From positions 1 to 64,000 of the forward strand of contig JAFDXH010000256.1 in NCBI GenBank assembly GCA_018268075.1: a stretch of DNA of 64,000 bases. The letters run 5' to 3'. Origin of the DNA: Bacteroidota bacterium (lineage in GTDB: Bacteria > Bacteroidota > Bacteroidia > Chitinophagales > Chitinophagaceae). Below, in pieces: positions 16,087 through 25,047 of this stretch (the first letter of the stretch is position 1; the number at the start of each line of letters is the position of its first letter). The notes beneath the pieces are model-generated. The model saw only the letters and a list, made by a program, of their open reading frames with translations, searched no databases and was not told the origin of the DNA. A program made the translations under genes and the position numbers.

Positions 16087-17330
16087 TTTTGTTCAAGTGT
16101 TTTATCCATTTGCACTTGAAGATTTAATAATTCCTGCAACTGGTCGAGATAATCAAGCTGGGTCATATTCAGCGTTTGCCACGCATCGAATAATTCAAAT
16201 AATTCTCCTGTGTTTTGTTCATACGCCATCTGCATAATTTGATAATTTTTTTTCAATGCAGGAATAATATTTTCTTCAAATAATTGCAGTTGCCTTTTCT
16301 TACTGTTGATAGAAGAACGCAAACCATTTGCTTCTCCGAAAGCCTGATTGATGATTATTTGCTTTTGCGCTTCCAAAGATTCTGTTTTCCATTTTAAACT
16401 TTCAATGTTGGCTTTATAGCTTCCTGACGACCAGGGTGCTAAAGGGATTTTTACTGTTGCCACCAGCGAATAAAGCCAGGGGGATTTGCCGAATCCGAAC
16501 ATGTGCTCATACCTGATACCGAATTGTGGCAACTGTTTAGTTTTTTCGAGGTTCAATTGAAGTTGATTAACTTTTAAATCCTGCATTACAGCCTTAATAT
16601 CACTACGCGTCTGTATTAAATAATTACTATCAATTGAGTTGTAATTTTTAATGGTATAATTCGTGTCAATAATAAACTCTTCATTTTTATCGCCGTTCAT
16701 TAATGTGTTCAATAGAATTTGTTTCTGCTTTGCTTCGTTGTTCAATTCCTCGCGTTGGTTTTCAATTTTTCCCAATTCCGCCTTTGCTTTATAATAGGCA
16801 TTAAGCTTACCAAGATTATTTTTGTAACGCAGTTCTGTACTCTGTATCATAAAATTGAGCAGCTTTTCATTGTCGTTAATCACCGATTGTTTTTTTTCAA
16901 TAACCAACCAATCATAATAATTTTTCTTCGCTGCTGCGTATAACTCATTTAGCGCAACATTTTTGTTTTCCTTATTTACAGTTGACAAAGCCTGCATGTA
17001 TGAGGCATTGGCATTTTGTTCTTTTTTATTAGGAAACATTTGAGAAGCTGAAATCATATATGAGCCCATTCCATTTTGTGCACCCATAGCTTTTGTAAGG
17101 CCAATATTATAGGGTGTCATATAAAATCCTGTACCAAATTCGGGGGGCATCCAACTTTTAGCGCCTTTGGCGGCTTCGTCAAGAGAACGAACCTGGGCAT
17201 CATACATTTTCATTTCCGGATGATTTTTTTGTATCATCGAAAATATATCATCAAGGCTCATCTTTTTTTGCCCGTAAGCATTTACCGCAAACAAAGAAAT
17301 AACAAGGATTTTTATTAAGATTCGTTTCAT
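16083..17330 (-). CDS. cusC: TolC-family outer-membrane efflux protein (CusC-like)
   Basis: This 415-residue protein begins with a signal peptide (about 1-20, ending AYGQ). It is otherwise mostly long amphipathic helices with TolC-type motifs (QNHPEMKMYDAQV, IKAVMQDLKVNQLQL, RSSINSKKRQLQLFEENI). It should form the trimeric outer-membrane duct through which the RND pump expels metal ions. Its gene ends overlapping the first cusB and starts 4 bp after the cusA stop, consistent with one cusACB operon. Length and helical content match CusC/CzcC proteins of Bacteroidota. Confidence 0.9.
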   Translation of the reverse strand: MKRILIKILVISLFAVNAYGQKKMSLDDIFSMIQKNHPEMKMYDAQVRSLDEAAKGAKSWMPPEFGTGFYMTPYNIGLTKAMGAQNGMGSYMISASQMFPNKKEQNANASYMQALSTVNKENKNVALNELYAAAKKNYYDWLVIEKKQSVINDNEKLLNFMIQSTELRYKNNLGKLNAYYKAKAELGKIENQREELNNEAKQKQILLNTLMNGDKNEEFIIDTNYTIKNYNSIDSNYLIQTRSDIKAVMQDLKVNQLQLNLEKTKQLPQFGIRYEHMFGFGKSPWLYSLVATVKIPLAPWSSGSYKANIESLKWKTESLEAQKQIIINQAFGEANGLRSSINSKKRQLQLFEENIIPALKKNYQIMQMAYEQNTGELFELFDAWQTLNMTQLDYLDQLQELLNLQVQMDKTLEQK

Positions 17331-17334
17331 AGCT

Positions 17335-19275
17335 TTAATGTTTTATTTCAGATACTTCAATTTTGCCATATTTTTTAAGCTCGTATTCTTTACTCATTAA
17401 AAAGATAATCGGCGTTACCAAAAGAATGTGAATAGAAGAAGTAAGTACGCCGCCAATCATAGGAAGCACGATAGGTATCATAATATCGCTACCCACTCCC
17501 GAACTCCAGAGAATAGGAATTAAACCAAAAAGAATTACACAAACGGTCATTATTTTGGGCCTTACCCGTTTGGCTGCGCCAAGTATCACATATTCCCGTA
17601 AGTCGGCTCTGGTAATCGTTTCCCTGGAATTTCCTTTTAGCTTAACTAATTGTTCCATCGCATCATTGAGATAAATAACCATTACGATTCCCGTTTCCAC
17701 AGCCAAACCAAATAAGGCAATAAAGCCAACAGCCACTGCTACTGATAAGTTTACTCCCCAGAAATAAATGATAAGAGCGCCCCCAATTAAGGCAAAAGGA
17801 AGAGAGACTAAACTTAACAAGGCTTCCCTTGCAGAATGAAAAGCAAAATACATTGAGATAAAAATGACAAGTATAACGATAGGCACAATGATTTTCATTG
17901 TCCTTTCGCTGCTTATTAAATTCTCATACTGGCCGCTCCAATCTATAAAATAACCTTTCGGCAATTTGGAGAGCATCGTATTTAATCTCTGTTGCGCTTC
18001 CTGCACCGTTCCCGCAAGGTCTCTGTCTCTTACGTTGAATAAAACCGTTCCACGTAACAATGCATTTTCAGAATTAATCATTGGCGGCCCTTCTGTAATT
18101 GCCACATCAGCAACTGCCTGCAAAGGAATAGGGCCGAACTGCATGGTTTGCACCTGCAAACTTTTTAATGCTTCCATATTGTCTCTGAAATCCTGTGCGT
18201 ACCGCGCATTTACCGAAAAACGCCGGCGGCCTTCAATCGTTGTTGTAAGTTTCATTCCACCTAAAGCGCTTTGCACCACAGCATTTACGTCGTCTATACT
18301 TAATCCATAGCGGCTTATTTCTTCGCGCTTTATTTTTATATCAATATATTTTCCACCGGTAATTGGCTCTACATACAAGTCCTTCACTCCGTTGATTCCC
18401 TGCAACTCATTTTTTATTTTTTGGGCAAAATCATAAATAGTATCAAGGCTTTGTCCATACACTTTTACCCCAACATCGGTACGGATACCGGTTGACAGCA
18501 TGTTAATGCGATTAATGATTGGCTGTGTCCAACCGTTGGTAACACCGGGAATTTGCAATTTGCTGTTAAGTTCATTTACAATATCTTCTTTGGTTATTCC
18601 ATCTCTCCATTCCGATTTTGGTTTCAGTAAAACAATGGTTTCAATCATGCTAATCGGTGAATTATCGGTAGCAGTATTAGCCCTTCCTGCTTTTCCCAAA
18701 ACATTTTTTACTTCCGGCACCGAAGCGATAATCTTATCCTGAACCTGTAAAATCCTTTTCACTTCGGAATTAGAAACATCAGGCATCGTAACCGGCATAA
18801 ACAGGATAGAACCTTCATCCAGGGGCGGCATAAATTCACGCCCTAAGCTCAATATGAGCGGGATACTTATTAATAGCGCAATGATGTTGATAGCAAGAGT
18901 TGTTTTGCGCCATTTGATACAAAGGCGGATAATAGGTTCATATATTTTTCGCAGCCCTCTGTTTAACGGATTCGCTGATTCCGGCGTGAATTTTCCTTTC
19001 AAAAAGAATGAAATCAACACCGGGGTGAGGGTCAAAACGAGTATGGCATCTACCGCTACAATGAAAGTTTTTGTATAGGCTAAAGGCCCAAATAGTTTTC
19101 CTTCCTGCCCTGTAAGTAAGAAAATAGGAAGAAATGACGCAACAATAATCACCGTGGAAAAAAACACGCCCCTTGAAACCTGCTTACATGAGCTTTCAAT
19201 AATGCGCATCCGCACATCTTCCGGTATTTTTAAATAACTCTTTTTGGGTACTATTTTTTTGAAAATATTTTTCAT
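17335..19275 (-). CDS. cusA: CusA heavy-metal RND transporter, C-terminal part
   Basis: This frame of 646 residues contains the second part of a heavy-metal efflux RND permease. It opens with a cytosolic linker (PEDVRMRIIE) and a membrane block (SFLPIFLLTGQEGKLFGPLAYTK). The second periplasmic porter half and the last membrane helices follow (VAVGFIALFGLAVETGIVMVIYLND and MTVCVILFGLIPILW). It lacks the first four helices, which are in the preceding frame (19278-20561). Only 2 bp separate the upstream stop from this ATG, so it could be re-initiated by coupling. Added together the two frames give 1073 residues, the usual length of one CusA. See the separate finding on the split. Confidence 0.88.
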   Translation of the reverse strand: MKNIFKKIVPKKSYLKIPEDVRMRIIESSCKQVSRGVFFSTVIIVASFLPIFLLTGQEGKLFGPLAYTKTFIVAVDAILVLTLTPVLISFFLKGKFTPESANPLNRGLRKIYEPIIRLCIKWRKTTLAINIIALLISIPLILSLGREFMPPLDEGSILFMPVTMPDVSNSEVKRILQVQDKIIASVPEVKNVLGKAGRANTATDNSPISMIETIVLLKPKSEWRDGITKEDIVNELNSKLQIPGVTNGWTQPIINRINMLSTGIRTDVGVKVYGQSLDTIYDFAQKIKNELQGINGVKDLYVEPITGGKYIDIKIKREEISRYGLSIDDVNAVVQSALGGMKLTTTIEGRRRFSVNARYAQDFRDNMEALKSLQVQTMQFGPIPLQAVADVAITEGPPMINSENALLRGTVLFNVRDRDLAGTVQEAQQRLNTMLSKLPKGYFIDWSGQYENLISSERTMKIIVPIVILVIFISMYFAFHSAREALLSLVSLPFALIGGALIIYFWGVNLSVAVAVGFIALFGLAVETGIVMVIYLNDAMEQLVKLKGNSRETITRADLREYVILGAAKRVRPKIMTVCVILFGLIPILWSSGVGSDIMIPIVLPMIGGVLTSSIHILLVTPIIFLMSKEYELKKYGKIEVSEIKH

Positions 19276-19277
19276 TT

Positions 19278-20561
19278 TTATTTTGGTTTATTGGCAGGAT
19301 CATTTTGCCATTCTGATAAGTTGTGATAAGCGTTTTCCGACATGATAATTCCGTTATCAACGATAACTCCTATGGCCAGCGCTATACCTGTCAGCGACAT
19401 AATATTAGAGGAAAGGCCGAGGGCATTCAACAAAATAAAACTGATGGCAATCGTAATAGGTATTTGAATTATGATGTTCACCGCGCTGCGCCAATGAAAG
19501 AGAAATAGTAAAACGATGAGCGATACGGCTATCATCTCTTCAATCAATTTTCCTTTGATATTTTCTACTGCGGCTTCTATCAAGGTACTGCGGTCGTAAG
19601 CGAAATTAAAATGAACTCCTTCCGGCAACCCTTTTTCCACATCCTTCATTTTTGCTTTCACGGCATTGATTACTTTATCGGCATTTTCTCCATAGCGCAT
19701 TACCACAATGCCCCCGACAACTTCTCCTTCGCCATTGTCATCAAAAATTCCAAGCCTTTCATCGCCGCCCATCTGAACCGCAGCAATATCTTTTACTCTT
19801 ACAGGTATGGCATTGTTGTTAGCAATGCCAATGTTTTCAATGTCTTCTTTATTTTTTACATAGCCCAGTCCACGGATGATGTAAGACATATCGCTCATCT
19901 CAAATTTTCTTCCACCTACATCATTGTTGTTGGCCTTTACTTTATTCATCACATCCATTAAAGAGATGTTGTAATACTGCAATTTCAGCGGGTCAACCAC
20001 AATCTGATACTGCTTTTCAAAGCCGCCGAAAGATGCTATTTCGGCTACGCCGGGAACCGTTTGCAACGCAAACTTGATATACCAATCCTGTAAAGCCCTT
20101 TGCTCACCGAGGTCCAGTTTTTTCGCGTCTAATGTGTACCAAAGTATGTGGCCAACTCCTGTACCATCGGGGCCAAGTGTAGGCGTAACGTCTTGCGGAA
20201 GCAACCGCTGTGCATAATTTAGCCGTTCCAAAACGCGGGTTCTTGCCCAATAAATATCTACATTATCATCAAAAATTACATAGACGAAGCTCATCCCAAA
20301 CATGGATGTGCCTCTTATATTTTTCACCTTTGGTATTCCCTGAAGATTAGATACCAAAGGAAATGTAATCTGGTCTTCCATTATCTGGGGGCTTTGGCCA
20401 CTCCATTCTGTAAAAACAATTACCTGATTCTCGGATAAATCGGGAATGGCATCAATCGGGTTTTTTTGTACCGCAAATATCCCCCAGATAAACAGGCCTA
20501 ATGCTATTGCCAAAACAATATACCTGTTGCGCAGTGAAAGCTCAATTAGTTTCTGAACCAT
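19278..20561 (-). CDS. cusA: CusA heavy-metal RND transporter, N-terminal part
   Basis: The 427 residues cover the first membrane helix (RNRYIVLAIALGLFIWG), the first porter half (SGQSPQIMEDQITFPLVSNL and NIRGTSMFGMSFVYVIF) and helices 2-4. The essential Asp is in helix 4 (IGVIVDNGIIM, near residue 408). Translation stops at 19278-19280 after NDPANKPK, in the cytosolic loop that normally leads into helix 5. The rest of the pump is in the next frame. The pump uses the proton gradient to expel Cu(I)/Ag(I) through the adaptors and CusC. The stop does not fall at the two-fold repeat boundary of RND proteins, which argues against a natural two-subunit design. Confidence 0.88.
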   Translation of the reverse strand: MVQKLIELSLRNRYIVLAIALGLFIWGIFAVQKNPIDAIPDLSENQVIVFTEWSGQSPQIMEDQITFPLVSNLQGIPKVKNIRGTSMFGMSFVYVIFDDNVDIYWARTRVLERLNYAQRLLPQDVTPTLGPDGTGVGHILWYTLDAKKLDLGEQRALQDWYIKFALQTVPGVAEIASFGGFEKQYQIVVDPLKLQYYNISLMDVMNKVKANNNDVGGRKFEMSDMSYIIRGLGYVKNKEDIENIGIANNNAIPVRVKDIAAVQMGGDERLGIFDDNGEGEVVGGIVVMRYGENADKVINAVKAKMKDVEKGLPEGVHFNFAYDRSTLIEAAVENIKGKLIEEMIAVSLIVLLFLFHWRSAVNIIIQIPITIAISFILLNALGLSSNIMSLTGIALAIGVIVDNGIIMSENAYHNLSEWQNDPANKPK

Positions 20562-20711
20562 TGTTAATTATTTAATTCGTTTCCTTTTTAAAATTTCATA
20601 TCAACTACATTCAGTAGAAAAATGAAACAGGAATAATAGTAAATGTGAAATATAGAATGGACGTAGAATTGGCATATAAATGAAGCCTTGTCCAACAAAA
20701 GGAAGGTTAAA

Positions 20712-21095
20712 TCAAATTCTAAAAACGCAATTGAAAATATAATCCGGAACCGTATGAAGCAGTGGCGGCGCATTGCTTAGGTTAGCAATATAAATTTCCT
20801 GAGAAGGATAATTAATTATCTGAAAAGTAGAAGGAAATAAATGTAAATTAATAAAGTGTAAAACAGGTGTGCTTACATCGCCCGCAACGTGGTTATCTTT
20901 TACTTTAAAGAACTGGTATTTTGTTTTGCAGCAATCGCTCATACCATCGTCATTAGCACACTTCTGTTGTTCATCCTGAGTGATGGAAACAGTTACAGAT
21001 TTTAAATCACCACAACAATAAAAACTTTTCAGGCTTAACCCTAACGTTGAGATAGAGTAAATGCTAAGAAGTAATATGACTGTAATTTTTTTCAC
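20712..21095 (-). CDS. HYC_CC_PP-family exported protein
   Basis: This 127-residue protein has an N-terminal signal or membrane anchor (about 2-18). Motifs follow in the order FYCCGDLK (27-34), SDCCKTKYQFFKVKDNH (about 53-69), a Pro-Pro near the end and the terminal FNCVFRI. These Cys-Cys, Pro-Pro and short terminal motifs define the HYC_CC_PP family, found beside copper, arsenic and CusA genes in Bacteroidota. It is the first gene of the copper cluster, 150 bp before cusA, so it may be co-induced by metal. Function is unknown; metal binding by the paired cysteines is likely. Confidence 0.82.
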   Translation of the reverse strand: MKKITVILLLSIYSISTLGLSLKSFYCCGDLKSVTVSITQDEQQKCANDDGMSDCCKTKYQFFKVKDNHVAGDVSTPVLHFINLHLFPSTFQIINYPSQEIYIANLSNAPPLLHTVPDYIFNCVFRI

Positions 21096-21134
21096 GTCTG
21101 TGGTAAAGGTCGAATTATTAATTCAACAGTTATG

Positions 21135-21142
21135 CAAAAATA
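21135..21142 (-). promoter_or_regulatory. Candidate -7 box of the copper cluster promoter
   Basis: TATTTTTG on the minus strand matches the Bacteroidota -7 consensus TAnnTTTG and lies 40 bp before the HYC_CC_PP start. The -33 region upstream is only T-rich (no clear TTG), so the call rests on one box. No inverted repeat for a known copper sensor was found here. Confidence 0.4.
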
Positions 21143-21204
21143 GAAAGAATGAATTTAATAAAACATGATTTTAATCATAACTGATCGCGCTTAAAATAAT
21201 ATGA

Positions 21205-21412
21205 TTATATTTTATCGGCAATAAAATAAAATTTGCCGTCTTCTTTTATTACAGTAAAACGGCGTACGGATTTATACCCTGTATCTCAATACTTCTACAG
21301 AGTATATTTCTACTTTACTTTTTGCAAAATGCCTTAAATAGCCTTCAGATTTCTGTCTTCCGTAAATATTGCCTGCCCAAAGCGCCAATACTTTTTCATT
21401 TATATTTTTGTT
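21205..21412 (-). pseudogene. arsC: Decayed arsenate reductase arsC (LMW-phosphatase type)
   Basis: Directly after the metallophosphoesterase, two overlapping minus-strand frames align with the start of thioredoxin-type ArsC. The first reads EKVLALWAGNIYGRQ then KSEGYLRHFAKSKVEIYS, to a stop at 21272. The second reads YKSVRRFTVIKEDGKFYF, to a stop at 21205. A normal ArsC would have KVLVLCTGNSCRSQMAEGYL, then HFA..KAEVYSAG and a later MKEDGIDIS. The catalytic Cys of the P-loop is replaced by Trp, the loop Cys and Arg are lost, the frame is broken and the last two thirds are missing. It is a relic that completes an otherwise normal ars operon. Confidence 0.7.
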
Positions 21413-21417
21413 TGATT

Positions 21418-22191
21418 TTAAAATCCCTTCCTCAACATTTCAGCATACTCATCAGGCAATGGGCTATCCTCTATTGCCTTGGCAGCTTTTTCAATATCAT
21501 AATCAAAGCGAATAAATTCGACAGATATACTGTCTTTATTAGAAATACCACTATTCTCATTTATAGTAAGTAGTACATACCCACCTTGCGGATTACCATC
21601 TTTTGGTTTACCTACTGATCCAATGTTTATAGCATGGCGGTAATGCGGATTTTCACCAGGCTCTATGGGCAATATTCTATGATAAGGTTTGTGAGTATGG
21701 CCAAAACACATTATGTCTGCATCTGCACCTTCCATTATTCTCATCATGCTTTTTTCATCCCTGTCTTCAAACAAGTATTCATTTATCTTTCTCGGGCTGC
21801 CATGTACTAACAGCAAATTGAGCTTGTCATTATTCAATTGAAATTCTACTTTGATATGTGCAGGTAAGGTTCTCAAATACTTCCTTTCGTCCGGTTTTAC
21901 AATTGAGTTAGTATATGAGATTGAAATTTTACCCATATCTTTTTCATGTTCTTCTTTATAGGCACATCCGCAGTCATTGCTCATTAAACCAATGCCCTGG
22001 TCGTAATTTCCGGCAATAGTAGGAATACCCCTTTTCCTTATTTCGTTGATTACTTCGTTGGGCCAAATATTGTAACCAACTAAATCCCCAAGACAATAAA
22101 GGGCATCAGGTTCACGATTTTCAACGTCTTTAAAAAAGGCTTCAAGTGCTGGTAGATTGGCATGAATGTCGGAAAATAATGCAATTTTCAT
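21418..22191 (-). CDS. Calcineurin-like metallophosphoesterase (YfcE/Mre11-like fold)
   Basis: This 257-residue cytosolic enzyme shows the metal-binding motifs of the family: DIHAN (8-12), GDLVGYN near 35-41, GNYDQ near 61-65, HGSPR near 130 and FGHTHKPYH near 162-170. A CGC at about 72-74 is unusual. The substrate is not predictable. Genes of this type occur often in arsenic operons of Bacteroidota, and here it starts 9 bp after the acr3 stop, so it is the distal gene of the ars operon. A role in handling arsenylated nucleotides or phosphates is possible but unproven. Confidence 0.85.
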   Translation of the reverse strand: MKIALFSDIHANLPALEAFFKDVENREPDALYCLGDLVGYNIWPNEVINEIRKRGIPTIAGNYDQGIGLMSNDCGCAYKEEHEKDMGKISISYTNSIVKPDERKYLRTLPAHIKVEFQLNNDKLNLLLVHGSPRKINEYLFEDRDEKSMMRIMEGADADIMCFGHTHKPYHRILPIEPGENPHYRHAINIGSVGKPKDGNPQGGYVLLTINENSGISNKDSISVEFIRFDYDIEKAAKAIEDSPLPDEYAEMLRKGF

Positions 22192-22200
22192 TTGTTGATT

Positions 22201-23283
22201 TTAAGCGTTTTGCAATTGTTGTTTTGAATAATATTTTCTTCTTAACCAAAAAGCCACATTCACCAATGCAATTAATGCAGGAACTTCTACCAATGGCCCG
22301 ATTACACCCGCGAATGCCTGTCCAGAATTAATTCCAAATACTCCAATCGCCACTGCGATCGCTAATTCAAAATTGTTACCCGCTGCGGTAAAAGCTATGG
22401 AAGTATTTGTTGAATAATCTGCGCCCATTTTCCTGCCAATTAAAAAGCTGACGAAAAACATGATTGTAAAATAAATGACCAAAGGAATCGCAATTCGCAC
22501 CACATCCATCGGTATTTGAACTATCAATTCTCCTTTCAGGCTGAACATGATTACAATGGTAAAAAGCAATGCTATCAGAGTTATTGGAGAAATAACCGGA
22601 ACGAATTTTTTCTCATACCATTCTTCTCCTTTTAATTTTAATAAGGCATGCCTGCTTATAATTCCTGCAGCAAACGGAATACCTAAATAAATGGCAACAC
22701 TTTCTGCAATTTGCCCAATAGTAATATTAACTTCTGAGCCTGTGATGCCAAATAAAGGAGGAAGGACTGTTATAAAAACGTAAGCATAGACACTATATAA
22801 TAATACCTGAAAAATACTGTTCAGCGCAACCAGGCCCGCTGCATATTCGCGACTGCCTTCTGCCAATTCATTCCATACAATTACCATTGCGATGCATCGT
22901 GCAAGCCCAATGAGAATTAAACCGGTCATGTATTCAGGATAGCCATTTAGAAAAATAATTGCCAGAATAAACATCAGTATTGGCCCAATTATCCAGTTAA
23001 GAAATAACGAAACACCTAACACTTTTGTATTCTTAAAAACTTCCCGCATCTTATCATACTTCACTTTTGCAAAAGGCGGATACATCATCAGGATAAGGCC
23101 AATGGCTAAAGGAATATTGGTAGTGCCGGATGAAAAGGAATTAATAAATCCGGAGGATGACGGAAAGAAGTATCCGATAGAAACACCAACCGCCATTGCT
23201 AAAAATATCCATAAGGTTAAATACCGGTCTAAAAAACTTAATTTCTTTCTTTCATTTGCTGGAGCACAGTCATTTGCTGTCAT
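22201..23283 (-). CDS. acr3: Arsenite efflux permease Acr3 (ArsB, ACR3 family)
   Basis: The start is taken at the ATG at 23283 ([14 protein letters not shown]); a TTG-started extension upstream would overlap the acetyltransferase tail. The 360-residue protein has about ten membrane helices and ACR3-family text such as [32 protein letters not shown] and [19 protein letters not shown]. The Cys in [13 protein letters not shown] corresponds to the conserved Cys needed for As(III) transport. It extrudes arsenite using the membrane potential or proton gradient. It lies between the acetyltransferase and the metallophosphoesterase in the ars operon. Confidence 0.95.
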   Translation of the reverse strand: MTANDCAPANERKKLSFLDRYLTLWIFLAMAVGVSIGYFFPSSSGFINSFSSGTTNIPLAIGLILMMYPPFAKVKYDKMREVFKNTKVLGVSLFLNWIIGPILMFILAIIFLNGYPEYMTGLILIGLARCIAMVIVWNELAEGSREYAAGLVALNSIFQVLLYSVYAYVFITVLPPLFGITGSEVNITIGQIAESVAIYLGIPFAAGIISRHALLKLKGEEWYEKKFVPVISPITLIALLFTIVIMFSLKGELIVQIPMDVVRIAIPLVIYFTIMFFVSFLIGRKMGADYSTNTSIAFTAAGNNFELAIAVAIGVFGINSGQAFAGVIGPLVEVPALIALVNVAFWLRRKYYSKQQLQNA

Positions 23284-23296
23284 TTTTTTTGATTTA

Positions 23297-23787
23297 TTAA
23301 ACACCAACTATTTTACTTCTTCTTTCCATTAAAATAGTATCTCTCCATTTGCCGTTCATTTGCCCGATGCGTTCTCTGTACCTAATATCCGAAATCCACA
23401 CGCTTCATGAATTTTAATGCTTGCTATATTTTCAGGAAAAATCCCTGCCTGTAAAGTCCAGATATTATTCGCTTCGCTTTCTTCAATCAATTTCTGCAGT
23501 AGTTGTTTTCCCACACCTTTTCCCCTGGCTTTACCACTTACATATACACTTACTTCCCCTACGCCCGCATATACGCATCTTCCTGAAACCCCTGTAAGCG
23601 CTGCCCAACCTAAAATAATTCCATCTTCTTTTGCAACCATGCGACTATGTTGAAGGTGGTCGTTGTTCCATTCGTGCCAATCCGGTGACTGTTGTTGAAA
23701 GGTCGCATTGCCTGTAGAAATGCCTTCTTCATAAATTTGTTTTACCGCTTCCCAGTCTTCCGGGAGCATTTTATCGAAGATGTACAT
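23297..23787 (-). pseudogene. arsN: GNAT N-acetyltransferase, ArsN-like, frameshifted near the C-terminus
   Basis: The first 137 or so residues are a GNAT domain: MLPEDWEAVKQIYEEGI, acceptor-site EVSVYVSGKARGKGVGKQLL with the acetyl-CoA loop RGKGVG (about 89-94), and HEACGFRILG. The frame then closes at TENASGK. In the next frame the expected C-terminus continues: YRERIGQMNGKWRDTILMER, ending at 23297. A single missing T in GGT(T)AC at about 23378-23382 would restore it. Related enzymes (ArsN1, phosphinothricin acetyltransferases) detoxify arsinothricin or glufosinate by N-acetylation, and this one sits in an ars operon. Whether the frameshift is real needs reads. Confidence 0.8.
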
Positions 23788-23801
23788 TACAAATAAATTT
23801 T

Positions 23802-24647
23802 TTAATTACAACATCCCGGAGCACATCCACATTCTCTTTCTGAAGGTTTTTCTGCATAAACAGTAATACTAAAAATTCCTGCACCTGAGTTTTTAAAAGA
23901 TGCGATTTCATCTGCAGATAAATAATTACTTAAAATATCATCCGGAACAACGATTGTTTTTTCTTTTTGAATCGTAAGGTTTGTGAATCCGTTTGATTCT
24001 ATCAATTCCAGGTACGTTTGTTTTTGAATAGCACCGGAAACACAGCCTGCGTACATCTCAGCAGCATTTTGAATGTTCGCAGGAAGATGGCCAACCAGCA
24101 CAATGTCAGAAATACTGAAATGGCCACCTGGCTTCAACACCCTGAAGATTTCTTTAAAAACTCCTGATTTATTTGGAACGAGGTTTAAAACACAATTGCT
24201 TACAATCACATCGGCAACATCAGAAGTAACCGGCATCTTTTCGATGTCGCCCTGACGGAATTCGACATTGTTTAATCCCCTTAACTCTGCATTTTTCCTT
24301 GCCTTTTCAATCATGGCTGGTGTGAAATCTATTCCAATTACCTTTCCTGTTTCGCCTGTTTCATATCGCGCAACAAAAGCATCATTTCCCGCTCCGCTTC
24401 CGAGGTCAATTACCACATCTCCTTTTTTGATTTTTGCAAATTGTGTCGGCAATCCACACCCAAGTCCTAAATCGGCATCCGAATTATAACCTTTCAAATG
24501 CTGATAATCTTCAGACATGATGTTGTACACTTCATCACTACAACAGCCGGAACCGCAGCAGGAAGATTGATTCGTTTCTTTGTCCTGTAAAGCGATCTCT
24601 GAATATTTTTGCTTTACGATTTCTTTTAGGTCATTTTCGTTTTCCAT
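23802..24647 (-). CDS. arsM: Arsenite methyltransferase ArsM
   Basis: This 281-residue S-adenosylmethionine-dependent enzyme methylates As(III) to volatile or less toxic species. The SAM motif is VIDLGSGAGNDAFVA (about 77-91). The As(III)-binding cysteines expected for ArsM are visible in GLGCGLP (about 63), SNCVLNL (about 151) and MYAGCVSG (about 199). A Cys cluster near the N-terminus (SSCCGSGCC) and a Cys-rich tail (ECGCAPGCC) add thiols that may load arsenic or glutathione adducts. It is the second gene of the ars operon, 55 bp after arsR, with an operator copy in that gap. Confidence 0.93.
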   Translation of the reverse strand: MENENDLKEIVKQKYSEIALQDKETNQSSCCGSGCCSDEVYNIMSEDYQHLKGYNSDADLGLGCGLPTQFAKIKKGDVVIDLGSGAGNDAFVARYETGETGKVIGIDFTPAMIEKARKNAELRGLNNVEFRQGDIEKMPVTSDVADVIVSNCVLNLVPNKSGVFKEIFRVLKPGGHFSISDIVLVGHLPANIQNAAEMYAGCVSGAIQKQTYLELIESNGFTNLTIQKEKTIVVPDDILSNYLSADEIASFKNSGAGIFSITVYAEKPSERECGCAPGCCN

Positions 24648-24668
24648 TATTATTTTTTTATTAGTATT

Positions 24669-24684
24669 ATCGAAATATTACGAT
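24669..24684. promoter_or_regulatory. ArsR operator copy in the arsR-arsM gap
   Basis: The 16-bp site ATCGAAATATTACGAT has perfect ATCG/CGAT ends. It matches the site at the arsR promoter (25048-25063) at 14 of 16 positions, so both are probably ArsR operators. No strong -7 box lies at this copy, so it may mark an internal promoter or act as a roadblock. Confidence 0.6.
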
Positions 24685-24702
24685 TAGTATTTGTAAAAAA
24701 AA

Positions 24703-25032
24703 TCAGCAACACTGATTTGTTCCTTTGTAAGAATCAAAAAGCTGATTAAGTCTTTCTTTTGCTACCTTCCATTCCTTTTCATCAATACAATAACAAACAG
24801 TTGCTCCGTCAATGTCACCCTTTATCAATCCTGCCTGCTTTAATTCCTTCAAATGCTGTGAAACTGTGCTTTGTGACAAGGGAAGTTCGTCCACAATGTC
24901 ACCACAAATACACGCTTGCTTTTTTATTAATAAATTAAGAATAGCGACTCGTGCCGGATGGGCAAGCGCTTTGGCGTAATTGGCAATCCGGTTATCTTTT
25001 AGTGTAAATTCTTCTGATTTTGTTGCCCCCAT
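24703..25032 (-). CDS. arsR: ArsR-family arsenic repressor
   Basis: This 109-residue winged-helix regulator has [16 protein letters not shown] in helix 2-3, [26 protein letters not shown] as the sensing and recognition helices, and GATVCYCID in the wing. Cysteines in ACICGD (about 40-42), in the wing CYC and in a terminal CC can bind As(III). It is the first gene of the ars operon, followed by arsM. A promoter with an ATCG-N8-CGAT operator sits just upstream, fitting autorepression that arsenite relieves. Confidence 0.93.
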   Translation of the reverse strand: MGATKSEEFTLKDNRIANYAKALAHPARVAILNLLIKKQACICGDIVDELPLSQSTVSQHLKELKQAGLIKGDIDGATVCYCIDEKEWKVAKERLNQLFDSYKGTNQCC

Positions 25033-25047
25033 GTTGTTTCTTTATTA

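Noticed and set aside
19265-19290. Programmed -1 frameshift between the CusA halves
   Set aside because: The A-rich stretch is tempting, but there is no standard slippery heptamer in phase and no downstream stimulatory hairpin was seen.
20588-20773. Minus-strand 61-residue frame overlapping the HYC_CC_PP gene end
   Set aside because: Out of frame with the real gene, Phe/Ile-rich and without a start context.
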